Position numbers and translations under genes: made by a program | Source: Mantis religiosa | Lineage: Eukaryota > Arthropoda > Insecta > Mantodea > Mantidae | DNA: 64,000 nucleotides | Reading direction: 5' to 3' | Assembly: GCA_030765055.1 (NCBI GenBank) | Contig: CM060952.1 | Location: forward strand, 80,255,664 to 80,319,663 | Part shown: one piece after another, positions 32,705 to 43,974 of the stretch | How positions within the stretch are numbered: the first letter of the stretch is position 1 | Layout: each line of letters opens with the position of its first letter | Notes under the pieces: generated by a model | Database searches by the model: none | The model's input: the letters and a program-made list of their open reading frames with translations, nothing else | What the model was told of the DNA's origin: nothing

Positions 32705-33660
32705 GGAAGAAGTCATATCGGATGATGTGTTTAATGATATACCAGTGAGTACGTGATCCACTGAGCTTAGAGTTACTAGACATTTATCTTTCAAATAAGG
32801 TAAAACCTCCACCGTTAAGTCATATCGGACAATGAATGATGTTATGCTTAAATGAGTACAGCATACATAAAGCTCAGAATTACCTGAAGTTCATCTTTCA
32901 CGATAAGGGAAACCTTTAGCGTTAAGTCATATCGCACGATGAACTAACTGACAATCAAATCAGTACAGGGTACATAGAACTTACAGTTAACAGTCATTCA
33001 TCTTTCAGAATATGGTAAAACCTCCAACATTAAATCATATCAGTCGTTGAATGAAATGATGTTCAAATTATTACAGTGTACATAGAGCTTAGAGCTACCA
33101 AACCCTGATCCTTCAAGATAAGGGGAAGCCTCCAAAGTCATATCGAGCTATGAATGAAATGATCTTCAAATGATTAAAGGGTCGATAAGGCTTAGAATTA
33201 TCTGACATTCATCTTTCAGAATAAGGGAAAACCTCCAATGTTTAGTCATGTCGGACGACGAATGAAATGATGTTCATGTAAGTATAGGGTACATAGGGTT
33301 TAGAGTTACCAGAGGATCTTTCAGGATAAGAAAAGGCCTCCAACGTTAAGTCATTTTGGACGATGAATGAAATAACATTCAAATTAGTACAGAGTACATA
33401 GAGCTTAAGGTTACCAAACATTAATTTTTCAGAAAAAGGGGATATCTCCAACGTTAAGCCATATCGGACAGTATATGAGATGATGTTCAGATGAGCTCAG
33501 GGTACATAGAGCTTATAGTTACCAATCATTCATCGTAGGTATAAGCGAAACTTCCAGCGTTAAGTCATATCGGACGATGAATGAAATGACGTTCAAATGA
33601 GTACAAGTTCCATAGAGCTTAGAGCTACCTGAAATTTATCGTTGCTGATAAGCTAAAACC
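32705..33660 (-). repeat. Second satellite of about 9 SINE-body units
   Basis: Same ~105-bp unit and orientation as 7.7-9.2 kb. Units start near 32711, 32811, 32912, 33020, 33130, 33233, 33340, 33446 and 33553. Here the array ends on the right in a tRNA-like SINE head (33660-33745), so in SINE sense it reads head followed by a chain of body repeats. Confidence 0.9.
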
Positions 33661-33745
33661 TGGAAAAGATTTATCCAAGTACCCCAGCCTACCCGAGATT
33701 CAAACTGGGACCTCTTAAATGTGAAGTATAAACGCTGCCATCACA
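33660..33745 (-). repeat. Diverged tRNA-like SINE head joined to the satellite
   Basis: The plus strand reads CCCAGCCTACCCGAGATTCAAACTGGGACCTCTTAAATGTGA, the complement of the box B and anticodon-arm region seen in the intact SINEs (CGAGATTCGAACTCGGGACC). It directly adjoins the last satellite unit. Confidence 0.7.
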
Positions 33746-34048
33746 TCATAGATGCAGTTTACGGATAAATAGGTTGCGGTAAGTTGCCCGCTATTTTTTT
33801 TAAAAAAATACGAAATGTAGTTCCTGAAGACAAGTCGCTAAGTTAAAGTATGTAATTAGTATACGCTGACGCAGATATATAGGTCACAAAATATCTGAAA
33901 ATTGCAATCGATTTTAATTCAATGGCTGGAATATTCTTGTGCTTCCTTTTTTACAGATTCATTCCCAGAAAGAATTCTCAAATCAGTCCAGCAGATTTTT
34001 GAAAAATATTTTACCTTCTGCATTTGAAAAACGAACATCTTACGATAT

Positions 34049-34286
34049 TGTCACCCTGGCGGTAGACTCGCGAAGCCGATGAATAAATGAAGGCCGGTGG
34101 AGATTCGGGAAACTTCGGGGCCGATCGTTACCGGAAGAGACAGCTGAGCGTAGTGCTGGAAAAATAAACAGTTTTTGGAGGTGATCTCTTAATTTGTAAT
34201 GGTAAACGGTGTATTGCTAGGAAAATAAAGTGCAGTTTTTGCGTTTGTAACCTCGCCTTGTTATTTCACGAACCCACAAAGTCACA
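34049..34286 (+). repeat. 5' LTR of gypsy element A
   Basis: 238 bp, starting TGTCAC and ending GTCACA. Over 90% the same as the right LTR by eye. Preceded by ATAT, which also follows the right LTR (4-bp target duplication). Contains AATAAA-like motifs near the end. Confidence 0.95.
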
Positions 34287-34287
34287 A

Positions 34288-34305
34288 CTGGTGTCAGGAG
34301 TGGGA
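34288..34305 (+). other. Primer binding site of gypsy A
   Basis: CTGGTGTCAGGAGTGGGA lies 1-2 bp after the 5' LTR. TGG plus the following bases is complementary to a tRNA 3' end; the match looks closest to tRNA-Leu. Confidence 0.6.
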
Positions 34306-34314
34306 TATACGACA

Positions 34315-35498
34315 ATGGAAGCTGCATTGGCAAAGATTTTAGAGAAAATGGAAGAAATAAAGACGGCAAATGAAAACCTCGCTGCAAAAACAGAAGTGGC
34401 AAATAACAACCTGGCCGCGGAGTTGAAACAAATAAAGACCGAATTGACCTCAGAAATGAGGGCAGCGAACGACAGCCTGGCCACGGAGATGAAAGCGGCA
34501 AACGAGGCCCTTGCCGTGAAGTTTGAAGAAGAGTTGGCCGGCGTGGGGGATAACGTGACGGAGCTGGGCAAGCGGATGGGCCAAGTGGACGAGCGCATCG
34601 AGGACCTGGCGAGCCGCGTTGACGACCTGGAGGGAAAGGCCGACAGCAGCGTCAAGTCCCTGAACGCCATAGTAGAGGACGTCGTCGGCAGGAAACTGAA
34701 GGATTTGAAGGCCGACGCGCCGGGACGCGACACAACATCTGCACGCGTCAAACCGCCGAAATATGACGGCGCGTCAACATTTGAGGTCTTCCGCCGCCAG
34801 TTCGACACAGTGGCCAAGCACAACAGATGGTCACCGGAGGAGGAGACCACACAGCTAATAGCCAGCCTCCAGGGACGGGCCGCGGAAGTCCTAAACGCGG
34901 TGCAGACAACGGCGGTGCCCAAGGACATCTGGGAGGCCCTGGAGAATCGTTTCGGAACCACCGCTTAGCCGCAGCGTACCGCAGCCAACTAAAGGCAAGG
35001 TCACAGCAGTCGGGGGAGACGCTGCAGGAGTTCGCCATAGCGATTGAGCAGCTAGCTAGCAAGGCCTTGGTTGACCTGCCACTGGAGTTCGTAACCCAGG
35101 AAGCCGCCTACAACTTTGTCGACGGGGTAAGGGAGACGGAGATTCGTCAGTGCCTAATGCTCGGCGATTATAACACCATACACGAGGCGCTGACAGCAGC
35201 ATTAAGGATGGTGGCGGCCAAGGTAGCATCTATCCCGACGTCGAGAACGAGGAGTGTCCGCTACGCCGGAGACAGAAGATCAGCTAAGGGACGCCGGCGA
35301 ACACCTAGTGGCCTGTGTTGGGGGTGTGGACAGCCCAGACACCTGCAGAGAGACTGCCCACACCAGGAGGGGCAGCGGGAAGAACGAGGAAGGCCCGGCG
35401 TGGAGAGGGGTACGTGGGCGCCATTACCACCATCCCCTCGAGTGACAATCCGCGCCGTCAGCTGGCGGATGGATGACAACCTCATCGCGGACGGCTAG
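34315..35498 (+). pseudogene. Gypsy gag: coiled coil, capsid, zinc knuckle
   Basis: From ATG 34315 (MEAALAKILEKMEEIK) there is a long Ala/Glu/Lys-rich coiled coil with repeats of ANENLAAKTE/ANNNLAAELK type, then a retrotransposon capsid domain (PPKYDGASTFEVFRRQFD, TTQLIASLQGRAAEVL). A TAG at about 34966 ends this frame. The rest of gag follows in another frame (LAAAYRSQLKARSQQSGETL, LQEFAIAIEQLA), with one zinc knuckle CWGCGQPRHLQRDC, and ends at 35496-35498. One frameshift at 34.96 kb is the only serious break. Expected product about 390 residues. Confidence 0.9.
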
Positions 35499-36503
35499 GT
35501 AAGAGGAAAGCCGTGCCGCGTGCTGGTGGACACCGGAGCGGCCGTGACCATTATCAGACCTGACGTGGCGAAGGGTTTGCCGACGAGGAAGCCGAGCCGA
35601 CCATACGAGCATGTGACGGCATTGGGTGACACCATGCCTGTGGAGAAGGAGGCCCTGCTGGAGTTGACATTGGGACGGACTGCCGTGCGTTTGTGGGTGT
35701 TCGTCGCGAAGGTGGCTGAGGAGGTGATTCTGGGACTGGATGCCCTCAGGAGCCATGAGGCGACGGTCGACGTCGGCAGGATGGTCCTACGGCTCAATGG
35801 AGAGAAGGTTATACTCCGTCAAACCGAAGAGCGCCTTGGAATCTGTAGGGTCATCTTGAACGAAGATGTGGTTGTCCCCGCGAAGAGCGTGGTGATGGTG
35901 ACGGCGCGACCGGAAGGCCAGACAGCACGTTGGGTCCAGAGGCAGCAGGAGTACGACTTCACCTCGGAACATCGCAGAGGGAAGAGTCACGGTAACGCAG
36001 ACGCTATGTCCCGAAGACCCTGTCCAGAAGAGTGCGGCCAATGCAAAAGAGTGGAGGGGAAGGAGCGTGCCGCAGCAGTTCGAGTAGTCACGGCAATGCC
36101 TGCGGATGGCTGGGATAGCGCAGGCCTGAGGAGGGAGCAGCTGGCGGACGCAGACTTGGGGCCACTCTTGAGGGATGTGGAGAACCTGGTGGACCACCTC
36201 CACGATATGCACGAGGTGGCTCGCCAGAACATCCAGAAGGCGAGCGACCGCATGAAAACCCTATACGACAGGCAAGCCAACAGCTAAGGGTTCCAGCAAG
36301 GTGACCTGGTCTGGTTGTACCGCCCGACCCGGACCAAGGGACGCTGCCCGAAGCTTCAGCAGCCATGGCAAGGACCGTACCGTGTGGTGAAGAGGATTAT
36401 CGACGTGGTCTACCGCATCCAGAAGGTGCCCCAAGGAGAGATGTTGGTGGTACACCTGGATCGCCTGGCCCGCTACGAAGGCGCTGTTCGGGACGACCAG
36501 CCT
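35496..36503 (+). pseudogene. Gypsy pol remnant: protease fused to RNase H tail and integrase C-terminus
   Basis: The open frame 35520-36287 joins three parts: the aspartic protease (LVDTGAAVTIIRPDVA active site, ILGLDAL flap strand), then without break the end of RNase H (YDFTSEHRRGKSHGNADAMS), then, after LADADLGPLL, the integrase tail (VENLVDHLHDMHEVARQNIQ). The RT with its YxDD box and the DDE core are gone. A TAA at 36285-36287 separates the last part, GDLVWLYRPTRTKGRCPKL to the stop at about 36503. The sister copy at 46.8 kb has a sense codon there. That the joined frame stays open across two deletions is notable. Confidence 0.88.
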
Positions 36504-36517
36504 TGAAGAGGGAGCAG

Positions 36518-36759
36518 TGTCACCCTAGCGCTAGACTCGCGAAGCCGATGAATAAATGATGGCCGGTGGAGATTCGGGAAACTTCGGGGCCGATCGTTAC
36601 CGGAAGCGACAGACAGTTGAGCGTAGTGTTGGAAAAATAAACAATTTTTGGAGGTGATCTAGCAATTTGTAATGGTAAACGGTGTATTGCTAGGAAAATA
36701 AAGTGTAGTTTTTGCGTTTGTAACCTCGTCTTGTTATTTCACGAAACCACAAAGTCACA
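36518..36759 (+). repeat. 3' LTR of gypsy element A
   Basis: 242 bp, TGTCAC ... GTCACA, with a purine-rich tract directly upstream and ATAT directly downstream. Confidence 0.95.
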
Positions 36760-37330
36760 ATATCTAAAGACAAGAATATGAGAATGCCAGTGTGATGAAC
36801 CTACCAATATGTTATATCGTTGACAATGTGTTCAACTCTTTCAGACACTCAAAAGTTAACTTTGCAATTATCATGGTCATGAGAGGATTTCTGCTGTCGC
36901 ACTAATGTTCAGTCCCCCCGAGTCCCAGGAAAAACGGATAGAGCTGTTTATGAAGAATGTATCTGCAATTCAAAGAATGAAGTATGGTCATAATATTGCA
37001 ATATATGAGGCCAAAAATCACAATTTGGTTATAGCATCATGTAAATATTACACCTGTACCACTATACATGCAGCCCATAGTTTACTTTTGAAACATGAAA
37101 GTCGACGACGAAGACGAGCATGTTGGCAGGCTGTGAAACAGCCCGAAGGGTGGTCAAATCGTGTACCTGCTCTGGAAAGAGCTTAACCACGTAGTGGCAG
37201 GATGTGGATATTGCAGGATGTCGGGTGTAAATTATGTAGATGAGAAGAAGGGAGGTAGCATTTTGCTCCTCGGTGACTGATGATTCGGGTGCTACAGTCA
37301 TCGTGCACCGCTGGTGGATACGCTAATCAA
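36760..37330. other. Spacer, no gene recognised
   Basis: Lies between the gypsy 3' LTR and the 3' end of the minus-strand Jockey-type LINE. Short ORFs only, with no recognisable protein. The part nearest 37.33 kb is probably LINE 3' UTR. Confidence 0.4.
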
Positions 37331-37436
37331 CTAGGAAGAGGATAAACAGAATTTAAGTATCCAGATACATTTTTTAGGGTGATTGAAATTGAGTTTAGGC
37401 AGTGCCCGCACGCCATGCGCGGTAGCCGGTATCGCT

Positions 37437-40400
37437 TTAAGTGACGCTCGCATGGAACATAGTCCCCAAGGGATCTGACAAAGGCGAGTGATGTTGAGGT
37501 AAACTCTCGTAAAATTTGGAAGCCCGGCGCCTAATTTCATCCTCCACATAACGGAGGGACGAAGCCTTATGAAGTAATCTCACTGGGATCCTTCTGCAAA
37601 CAGAATCAATAATTCGAAGATATTTATTCTGAGCACGTTGGAGCAGTACCAGATTCGAGCCTACGGCCATGTCCCAGACTTCACACTCGTAGAGCATGAT
37701 AGGGAGGACCAGATTCACAAAGATGCGCAACTTTAGGGAAACAGACATCGCGGACCGCCATACAGGGTATGGCGATGCCGAGGCACCACACGATCGCTGC
37801 GTTAGCACCCGGATGTGCTCCCGAAAATTTAAGCCCTTATCCAGCTTGACTCTCAAGTATTTGATAGAATTCCTCCACCGAAGCCTTTGTCCAAAATAGG
37901 TGAATGTGGGGAAGTTGGCGGGAAAGCGGCGCTTGGTGAACAGAATCGCTTGGCTTTTCTCCGTGTTGATGGAAAATCGCCAAAACGTGCACCATTCTTG
38001 CAGGAGATTAAGGTGTTGTTGTATGGGGTTGAAGGTTCTGCGTGGATTTCTGTCTGTAGCGTATAACAGCACGTCGTCAGCATACTGAGCTATATTGACA
38101 CCGCTGTTCAGTGGGAAGGTCAGCCACATAGACGCTATTAAGCGTCGGGGGTGACACAGAACCTTCGGGGACTCCGCCGCGGATAGACCTTCGTGTAGAG
38201 GTTTTACCCACGAGTGAGACTGTAAAGAATCTGTGTTTAAGGAATGAGTGTAGAAGGTGTGTTATGTGAGTGGGTAGCTCCAGATGGATGAGGTTGTAGA
38301 GGAGACCCGCATGCTAGGTCTTAGAGAAGGTCTTTTCCACATCCAGAGAGACCACTGCGGTGTATCTTTTGTCTTGGAAACCTTGGGCTACAGCCCCCAC
38401 CACACGCAGCAACTGCTGTGACGTAGAATGCCAGAAACCAACCTGGTGAGGAGGGATGGCTTGAATGTCTCCCATTAGGGGGGACAGGCGGCCTAAGACT
38501 AGTCTCTCGAAAAATTTCGAGAGAAAAGAAAGGAGGCTGATGAAGCGGTAGCTGGCAGGATCGATCGGGAGTTTCCTGGCTTCAAAATGCATATCATCCA
38601 AGCCTCCCTCCAACTACGCGGAAAGTGACACAGAGCAAGACATCTGAGTGCATCTGAGTGCAGAGAGTCTACTCCCATTAGCCCTGTTCCCGTAGGAACA
38701 AGACCCGGGTCTCTTACAACCAGGGAGTATCCCAATTAAGGGCTCCGAGGCCTTTTCCATTGGGACAGTACCTAGTTTCCTAAACTGCCCCCCCGCTTGT
38801 ACTCAAGACGGGACGGAAGTGGATACGCCACTTACGCGCGCCAACCCCGAAGGGAAGACTACCGATATGACCTCGGTGGGGTCGCCTGGCGATCTAGCAC
38901 ACCTTCTACTAGCTGAGCAGGCTAGTACCCGGAAACTTATGGCTTCCCTCAACCCGGTCCGCAGACCTACCCAATCTCCCACGGGTATCGGGAACCACTG
39001 CCCCTCCGAGACCTATCCATCCGAACATCTCCCGAAGGAGGGGCTCGGCTGTTCGGCCCGGAGTACCTTCTAGTAACGTCAGAGGTACCACGAGTGCTAA
39101 GGGTCCGCAGCGCCCGCACTTTGGCAGCTGAAGGGGACGGATCCCCTCCCCTACGGGAAACACAGAGCAAGAAGACTCGTGTGAGAAATAAAACGGCCCT
39201 GAAGGGCAGGTGACGGAGCTTAATTGGTGTTATGCCATCAGGTCCTGCCGCCGTTTTGGTTTGAGGCGCCGGAGTATGCCCTGGAGATCACTTGGTCTAA
39301 TGATAGGAAGTCTCTGCGCCTTGGCCGGAAGACGCCGAAAGTATCGACGAACATCCTGTCTGACGCGGTCAGAGAAGGCAGGGCCCTGGGGGTCATCTCT
39401 AGGCCTCATGGTCCTCTCGAGGTAGTCGGCAAACACAGTTGCTTTGGCCTGTGGTTCGTAGGTTAGACCTTGGGTAGCTTGGAGAGGGGAGTTCAGTGGT
39501 CCATGGTGATTCCGAAGACGTTTGATGACCTTCCACACGTCTCCATCTTCGAGGTTCATGCGAGACATCGTGTCCTACCACGCGCGCAACCTGTGCTCGC
39601 GTAGGCGGACACGAACCTCTCTGCGTAAACGACGATGAAGCTCCCGGTTATGTGGCGTGCGGTGTCTCTGGTAGAGCCGCCTTGCCGCCATAAGCGGCGG
39701 ATAATTAGTAGGAAGGCCAGAGGAAGATCACCAGGATGGAGAATTGCTGGGGTGAGAACAGTGAGGTTGCGGACTGTTCGCTTCAGGACAGAGTTGAAGG
39801 ATGAGACCGCGGCCTCGAGGGTGGGGATGTCTGTAATGCTGGAGTTGGGGGGAATGGAGTCATTCAGGCAGAATTTGACGCAATCGCAGTCCACGTCCTG
39901 GTGTTGAACCGATACGTCATGATTGACAATCCGGATAACCTCAGCAAGCACTGGGTTGTGGTCAGAATGGAGTGCAGTTAGCGAAGTAAAGGAAAGATGA
40001 AATGGAAAGCGTTTGATGATTAAGAAGTCGATATGCGTAGAGCGACCAGGACGTCGCGGGTAATGAGTGGGTTGCCATGGGTCCTCAACTCGAAGGTGTG
40101 GGTCCGCATCCACAATGCGGATAATGTCACTGCCTCTCCTATCTGCTCGAGGGCCATGCCAACGCTGATGTTTAGCATTTAAGTCCGCAGCCAGAATGAC
40201 ATTTGGATGTAAGGAAAGAATGGATAGGTAGTCTTTGGCTACGAACTGTGTACCGGAGAGTGGTAGGCAGAGACTACCAGGACTTCGGAACCTCCAAGAT
40301 TCACGCAGGCTGCCGTGGTTTCAAGGGACTGGAATGGTGGAAGCGGGACAGCTCTGTGGACCACACTTCTCCTCACCAAGATCGCCGTGCTGCCTCCTCG

Positions 40401-40604
40401 GCGACCTACACGATACGTACGGAGCCTGTGATAGCCCAAGAGATGGAAGGGGATATTGGGGTGGAGATGTGTTTCCGACACCAAGATGAGGTCCAAAATG
40501 TTGGATCTTGCAAAATGTAGGAGCTCATCCCGTTGACCAGCCAATCTACCCGCGTTCCAGAACGTGAACCTGAACGAGGTGCTGGACATAGTTCCTACTG
40601 CCAT
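37437..40604 (-). pseudogene. Jockey-type LINE ORF2: endonuclease and RT
   Basis: Endonuclease: TFWNAGRLAGQRDELLHFA, LILVSETHLHPN, GGSTAILVRRSV and, near 40.0 kb, RSTHIDFLIIKRF and ALHSDHNPVL (terminal Asp-His). RT: LRRLKPKRRQDLMA at 39.23 kb, FPRSWREAWMICILKPGNS, YRFISLLSFLSKFFERLVL, VVSLDVEKTFSKT (motif A; AFD changed to TFS), then IAQYADDVLLYAT (motif C with DD) and a clean thumb domain to 37437 (LRWRNSIKYLRVKLDKGLNF). No RNase H. This order and the HFPRSWREAWM box are typical of Jockey-group RTs. Many frameshifts and stops. Confidence 0.85.
38720..39222. other. Unexplained ~0.5 kb segment inside the LINE RT region
   Basis: Between RRLKPKRRQDLMA and the LHSDALRCLALCHFPRSWRE block the RT should be nearly continuous (about 30 residues). 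Instead there are roughly 500 GC-rich bases with no RT homology. It could be an inserted SINE-like element or a rearrangement; ends and duplications were not found. Confidence 0.4.
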
Positions 40605-41183
40605 TTTGAACCGGCTGGATGAAGGAGGTCAGAAGAGCTAGCCCCTCCATCGCTGTGACCATGCGGGCTCCGGGATCGGGTGAAGAGGTGAACCGCACCA
40701 ACAGTTCACAGAGTCGTTCACCGTGGTCCTGTAACAACTGACACAGCCACGTCAGCAACTCCGACTGTGATGAGGTGGAGGGTGTTGCAAGGGGAGTTGA
40801 TATCGGGGTGATGTGCTTGGGTTTCGAACGTGAGGAGCGCAGACCCACTCTCAGCCTCAGAGTCCGAGACCACCCTTTTGGCAGCCCCACGTTTCTCCTC
40901 TCTCCGGGAAGTGGTACTGGGTGGGGCTGGAGCTGTGCATGGTTGTGTGACACTGGGTTTTTGTGTTTTTTACCCCGCGAAGAAGAAGGGCCACCGGCTG
41001 GTTTTCGCGCCACCTCAGCAAAGGATGGTGCTCAGCTGGAGTTGAGCACTTGATGCCCTGGTGCTATGGAAGAGCTTGCCCTCTCCACTTGGCGGTCAGA
41101 ACGGGTGTTCTGTGTTATTAGCTCTGAAGCTGGTCTCCTAGAGGCAATAACGACCTTCCTGGAAGGTCAGCCTCCATAGCACG

Positions 41184-42375
41184 CTATGTGCTCCCCCTTG
41201 CAGTTGGACAGGTTGGAACTTCCGTGATGGCACGGGGGCAGTCCTCTCTTTTGTGGGTACCTCCGCATCTCAGGCAGCGAGGATTACAGTGGCAGGAAAG
41301 GCTGGAGTATTTAAACCCCAGACATCTATAACATTGGGGAGGCCCGCCAGAGCTTTTGGCTGTTTTCATCGTAACCCGGAGGTAGAGCAGATGGTGCGAA
41401 CATCATCTAGTCTAGCCTTGGGTCGTTTACCCGTTCCACCACTACTGGGAACAGGGGAAGGGATGTTTTAGTTCCTTGGCGATCAGGAGCAGGCCGGGTG
41501 AGCTATTTCACCAGCCTGGGGGTGATCTCCTGGCGGGTGAGGTTTCCCTTATGTCATCCACGGAAGTGTCCGCAGGTAACCTTCAGATCATTCGACGAAC
41601 TTCGCGGGCCTTATTCAGACCAAAGGTGAAATGAGGAATCTTCTTGTGCGTGAGCTACAGGAGTATTTTTGTGTAATCCTCCTCATTCTTCGCGTGGAAG
41701 ACAAATCGGATCTTGCTCCTCCGAACCGTGTACTCATTCTAGAGGGTTGGCAGGACTTCCTTAAGGAAGCCAACCGCCCTCAGGAAGTTGTCCACGATAA
41801 TCGGTGGAATGTGCCTTCTTTGTCTTCCAGTCTTGCTCTGGCCGGAGGTGGAAATTGGTCGGCGAGAAGACGGGCCAGAGGGCACGCCCTCTGCAGCCAG
41901 TCTTTCTGCTCTCTTTGTTCTCCGTGACCTTATCTCACGGAACTCCTTACCCTCCTCGCCGCCCAAAGAGAGGCCCGAGGAGCTGGAGTCCCGGCTTCCT
42001 CAGCCGCCGAAGAGTAAGAGGAGTTGCAAGACTACACGGATGTTCTCCCACTCCTACGTGAAACGCAGCTGCGCAAAATAGCGCGCTCATCATCGCATCA
42101 GATTTATCCATTTTGCCTGCACGAGAAATAGCTTCCCGTGAGACACCCTGGTCAGAAGTATTTTCCAAGAGAACAACCTTGCCCTCTCCGCCGAGGAGTT
42201 GTTGGCGAGGTTTCCTCTTCTTTTTACCCCCAGTGGAAGTACCTGGGATGGCCGTAGCAATCGAGTCGTGAGACCGTTTTTGGGCCGTTGATTGTAGATC
42301 AGAACCTATCTGGGCCGAGCTGGTAGAGGGGGAAGGTTTGGCAAGGGCCATTGTTGAACAAATGAGCAGGTACAC
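41184..42375 (-). pseudogene. Jockey-type LINE ORF1 (gag-like)
   Basis: N-terminus at about 42345-42375 (ALAKPSPSTSSAQIGSDLQ, KKKRKPRQQ), then a decayed central region in another frame (PIIVDNFLRAVGFLKEVLP at 41.78-41.84 kb; EDYTKILL; HFTFGLNKAREVRRMI), which matches the PRE_C2HC-type gag domain of Jockey LINEs. The C-terminal zinc knuckles are CYRCLGFKYSSLSC and CLRCGGTHKREDC (41.24-41.33 kb). A His-to-Tyr change is likely in the first knuckle. Broken by several frameshifts. Confidence 0.8.
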
Positions 42376-42619
42376 CCGAACACCCGAAGGTGCAATACAT
42401 AATCAACCCTCCTACGGGAGTCCTTACCTGTAGGTAACAGGTGTTAAACAGCTTGCAACTCAGAGGATCGGACACCTGAACTCTCAGAGTGCGCCTTACC
42501 CGGTTACTAGGGACTGGATGGCTTTGGCCTTGAGAGCGCCCGCTACCTGTTGTGGCTGCCCCTCTCTCACAGCAGGGCCGGCTTGAAGATGTCCCTCAGA
42601 TGAAGGCCTGCTGAAGCGA

Positions 42620-43159
42620 GGTTTTCTAAGAGGTCCGTCTTCTGGCGAAGGAAGTAACGCAATTGCCGTCCTGGAGGAATCCGTCACCGCCGCTGCCCAA
42701 CAACAGAACGACAGCCACGCCGCCCTCATCGACCTCCACGACACACTGTCAACCACGCAACGATTAATAACCGACGGACTTACTCCACTGGACAGACTTA
42801 CCTCTTCAATGACAACCCTACAACAGACAGCAGAAACCATCAGCTCCCAACTTCAACACACGGAACAGCTAGCCAAGGAACATAAAGACACTCTTGCCTC
42901 ACTCCAACGCAAGATGCAACGTGTGGAGACTTACCTCACCGACACGCGTCCCTGCCAGCCAACGGACTCTTCCACCCGCCTCGATAGACTTGACCAGCTC
43001 CACTCAACACTTAGGGAGGTGTACAACAGCCTCAACACACGAATGAATGATCTGAAATCCCCAGAAGAAATCATCGCCGACTACAACGCAGAAACATCCA
43101 GGGGGCTCAAAGCCCATTTCGACAGCTGGAAATCACCTCGCAAACCACCATACAAATGA
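42620..43159 (+). CDS. Unrecognised coiled-coil ORF, probably from a mobile element
   Basis: One frame stays open from about 42.65 kb to the TGA at 43157-43159, with an in-frame ATG at 42809. The protein is rich in Gln, Thr, Leu and Asp with heptad patterns: ALIDLHDTLSTTQRLITDGL, TSSMTTLQQTAETISSQLQH, ETYLTDTRP, LDQLHSTLREVYNSLNTRM. Trimeric or tail-fibre-like coiled coils, gag N-termini and LINE ORF1 proteins look like this. GC-rich codon use unlike the flanking AT-rich DNA suggests it came in with a mobile element. No domain recognised; the start is unknown because the 5' side may be truncated. Confidence 0.45.
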   Translation, partial: GFLRGPSSGEGSNAIAVLEESVTAAAQQQNDSHAALIDLHDTLSTTQRLITDGLTPLDRLTSSMTTLQQTAETISSQLQHTEQLAKEHKDTLASLQRKMQRVETYLTDTRPCQPTDSSTRLDRLDQLHSTLREVYNSLNTRMNDLKSPEEIIADYNAETSRGLKAHFDSWKSPRKPPYK

Positions 43160-43214
43160 CGACGCCACAACACTCCCCCACCCGGCAATAACTGCCGGAT
43201 ATGATGCCCTCCAA

Positions 43215-43216
<2 letters not shown>

Positions 43217-43286
<70 letters not shown>
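43217..43286. repeat. (TA)n microsatellite
   Basis: About 70 bp of pure TA dinucleotides. The repeated YIYIYI ORFs on both strands are artefacts of it. Confidence 0.98.
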
Positions 43287-43289
<3 letters not shown>

Positions 43290-43960
43290 AATAAAGACTT
43301 CCCTTTCTACTCCTTACCCTGAATACCTTCCGCATTTTCACCCTTACTCTCCACGCGCCTCGTTCAGGGCCTTTTGGTCATGTTCGACGACTGGCAATCA
43401 TTCTTTACCCGCTCGCCGTTATTGACGGCCAGCGCCTACACTTCACCTCTACTAACGGGAGTGCTTTTAGCGGGATCCCACAGAGCCTCTCAAACTGCCT
43501 TCCTAACTTTCACCTTCTATCCTTAGTAGTTAGTAAAAAAAATAAAATAAAAAAAGCTCTCTAGTCCGCCCTCCTCGGAGTCCCGAAGAGAAGTGACGGA
43601 TTGAAACATGAGAGGTTTTTTTAGGGTCGTATTTATGTATGGCAGACGTAAAATGTAATAGCGTTTGGCTGGAGGATTTGGTCAACACAACATCCAATCA
43701 AATGCTTGCCACGCCTTGCGGTTTTGTATAGTGAAACAAACTGTGAAGTCACCCTGGAAACCAGATGGTTGAATATATTAGCCCCACAAAATGTATTATC
43801 GCTACAAGAAAGAGAATAGCTTGACCATGAAGGGCATTTCATTTTAAAGCGGCCAGTCTGAGAATCAATTTCCTATCTTAACTGGCTGCAGATATACTTA
43901 GAGCGTTAAAAATGATTTGCACCACAGGAACCATTACAGGAACCGTTTTCTGAACAAACT
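43287..43960. other. Spacer, no gene recognised
   Basis: Contains pyrimidine-rich sequence up to 43.5 kb, an A-rich tract at about 43528-43555 that may mark the 3' end of a retroelement on the plus strand, and unannotated sequence beyond it. Confidence 0.4.
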
Positions 43961-43974
43961 TATTCAGGAACATT

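Larger units (their letters stand above)
34049..36759 (+). mobile_element. Gypsy-type LTR retrotransposon A, internally deleted
   Basis: Two LTRs (34049-34286 and 36518-36759), a 4-bp ATAT target duplication, a primer site just after the 5' LTR (TGGTGTCAGGAGTGGGA from about 34289, likely tRNA-Leu) and a purine tract (GAAGAGGGAGCAG) just before the 3' LTR. At 2.7 kb it is only about half the normal length: reverse transcriptase, most of RNase H and the integrase core are missing. It is non-autonomous, but could have been mobilised by related copies such as the family member at 46.4 kb. Confidence 0.93.
37331..42400 (-). mobile_element. Decayed Jockey-type LINE
   Basis: ORF1 with zinc knuckles (42375-41184), a spacer including a Ser/Pro-rich 40.6-41.0 kb part, ORF2 endonuclease from 40604 and RT ending 37437. 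GC-rich compared with its surroundings. About 0.5 kb of unexplained sequence sits inside the RT region (38.72-39.22 kb). Numerous frameshifts. Confidence 0.8.

Noticed and set aside
34266..34961. 231-codon minus-strand ORF
   Set aside because: Antisense of the gypsy gag coiled coil; no own homology, Ser/Phe-rich as expected for a shadow.
43081..43425. YIYIYI-rich ORFs on both strands
   Set aside because: Produced by the (TA)n tract at 43217-43286.
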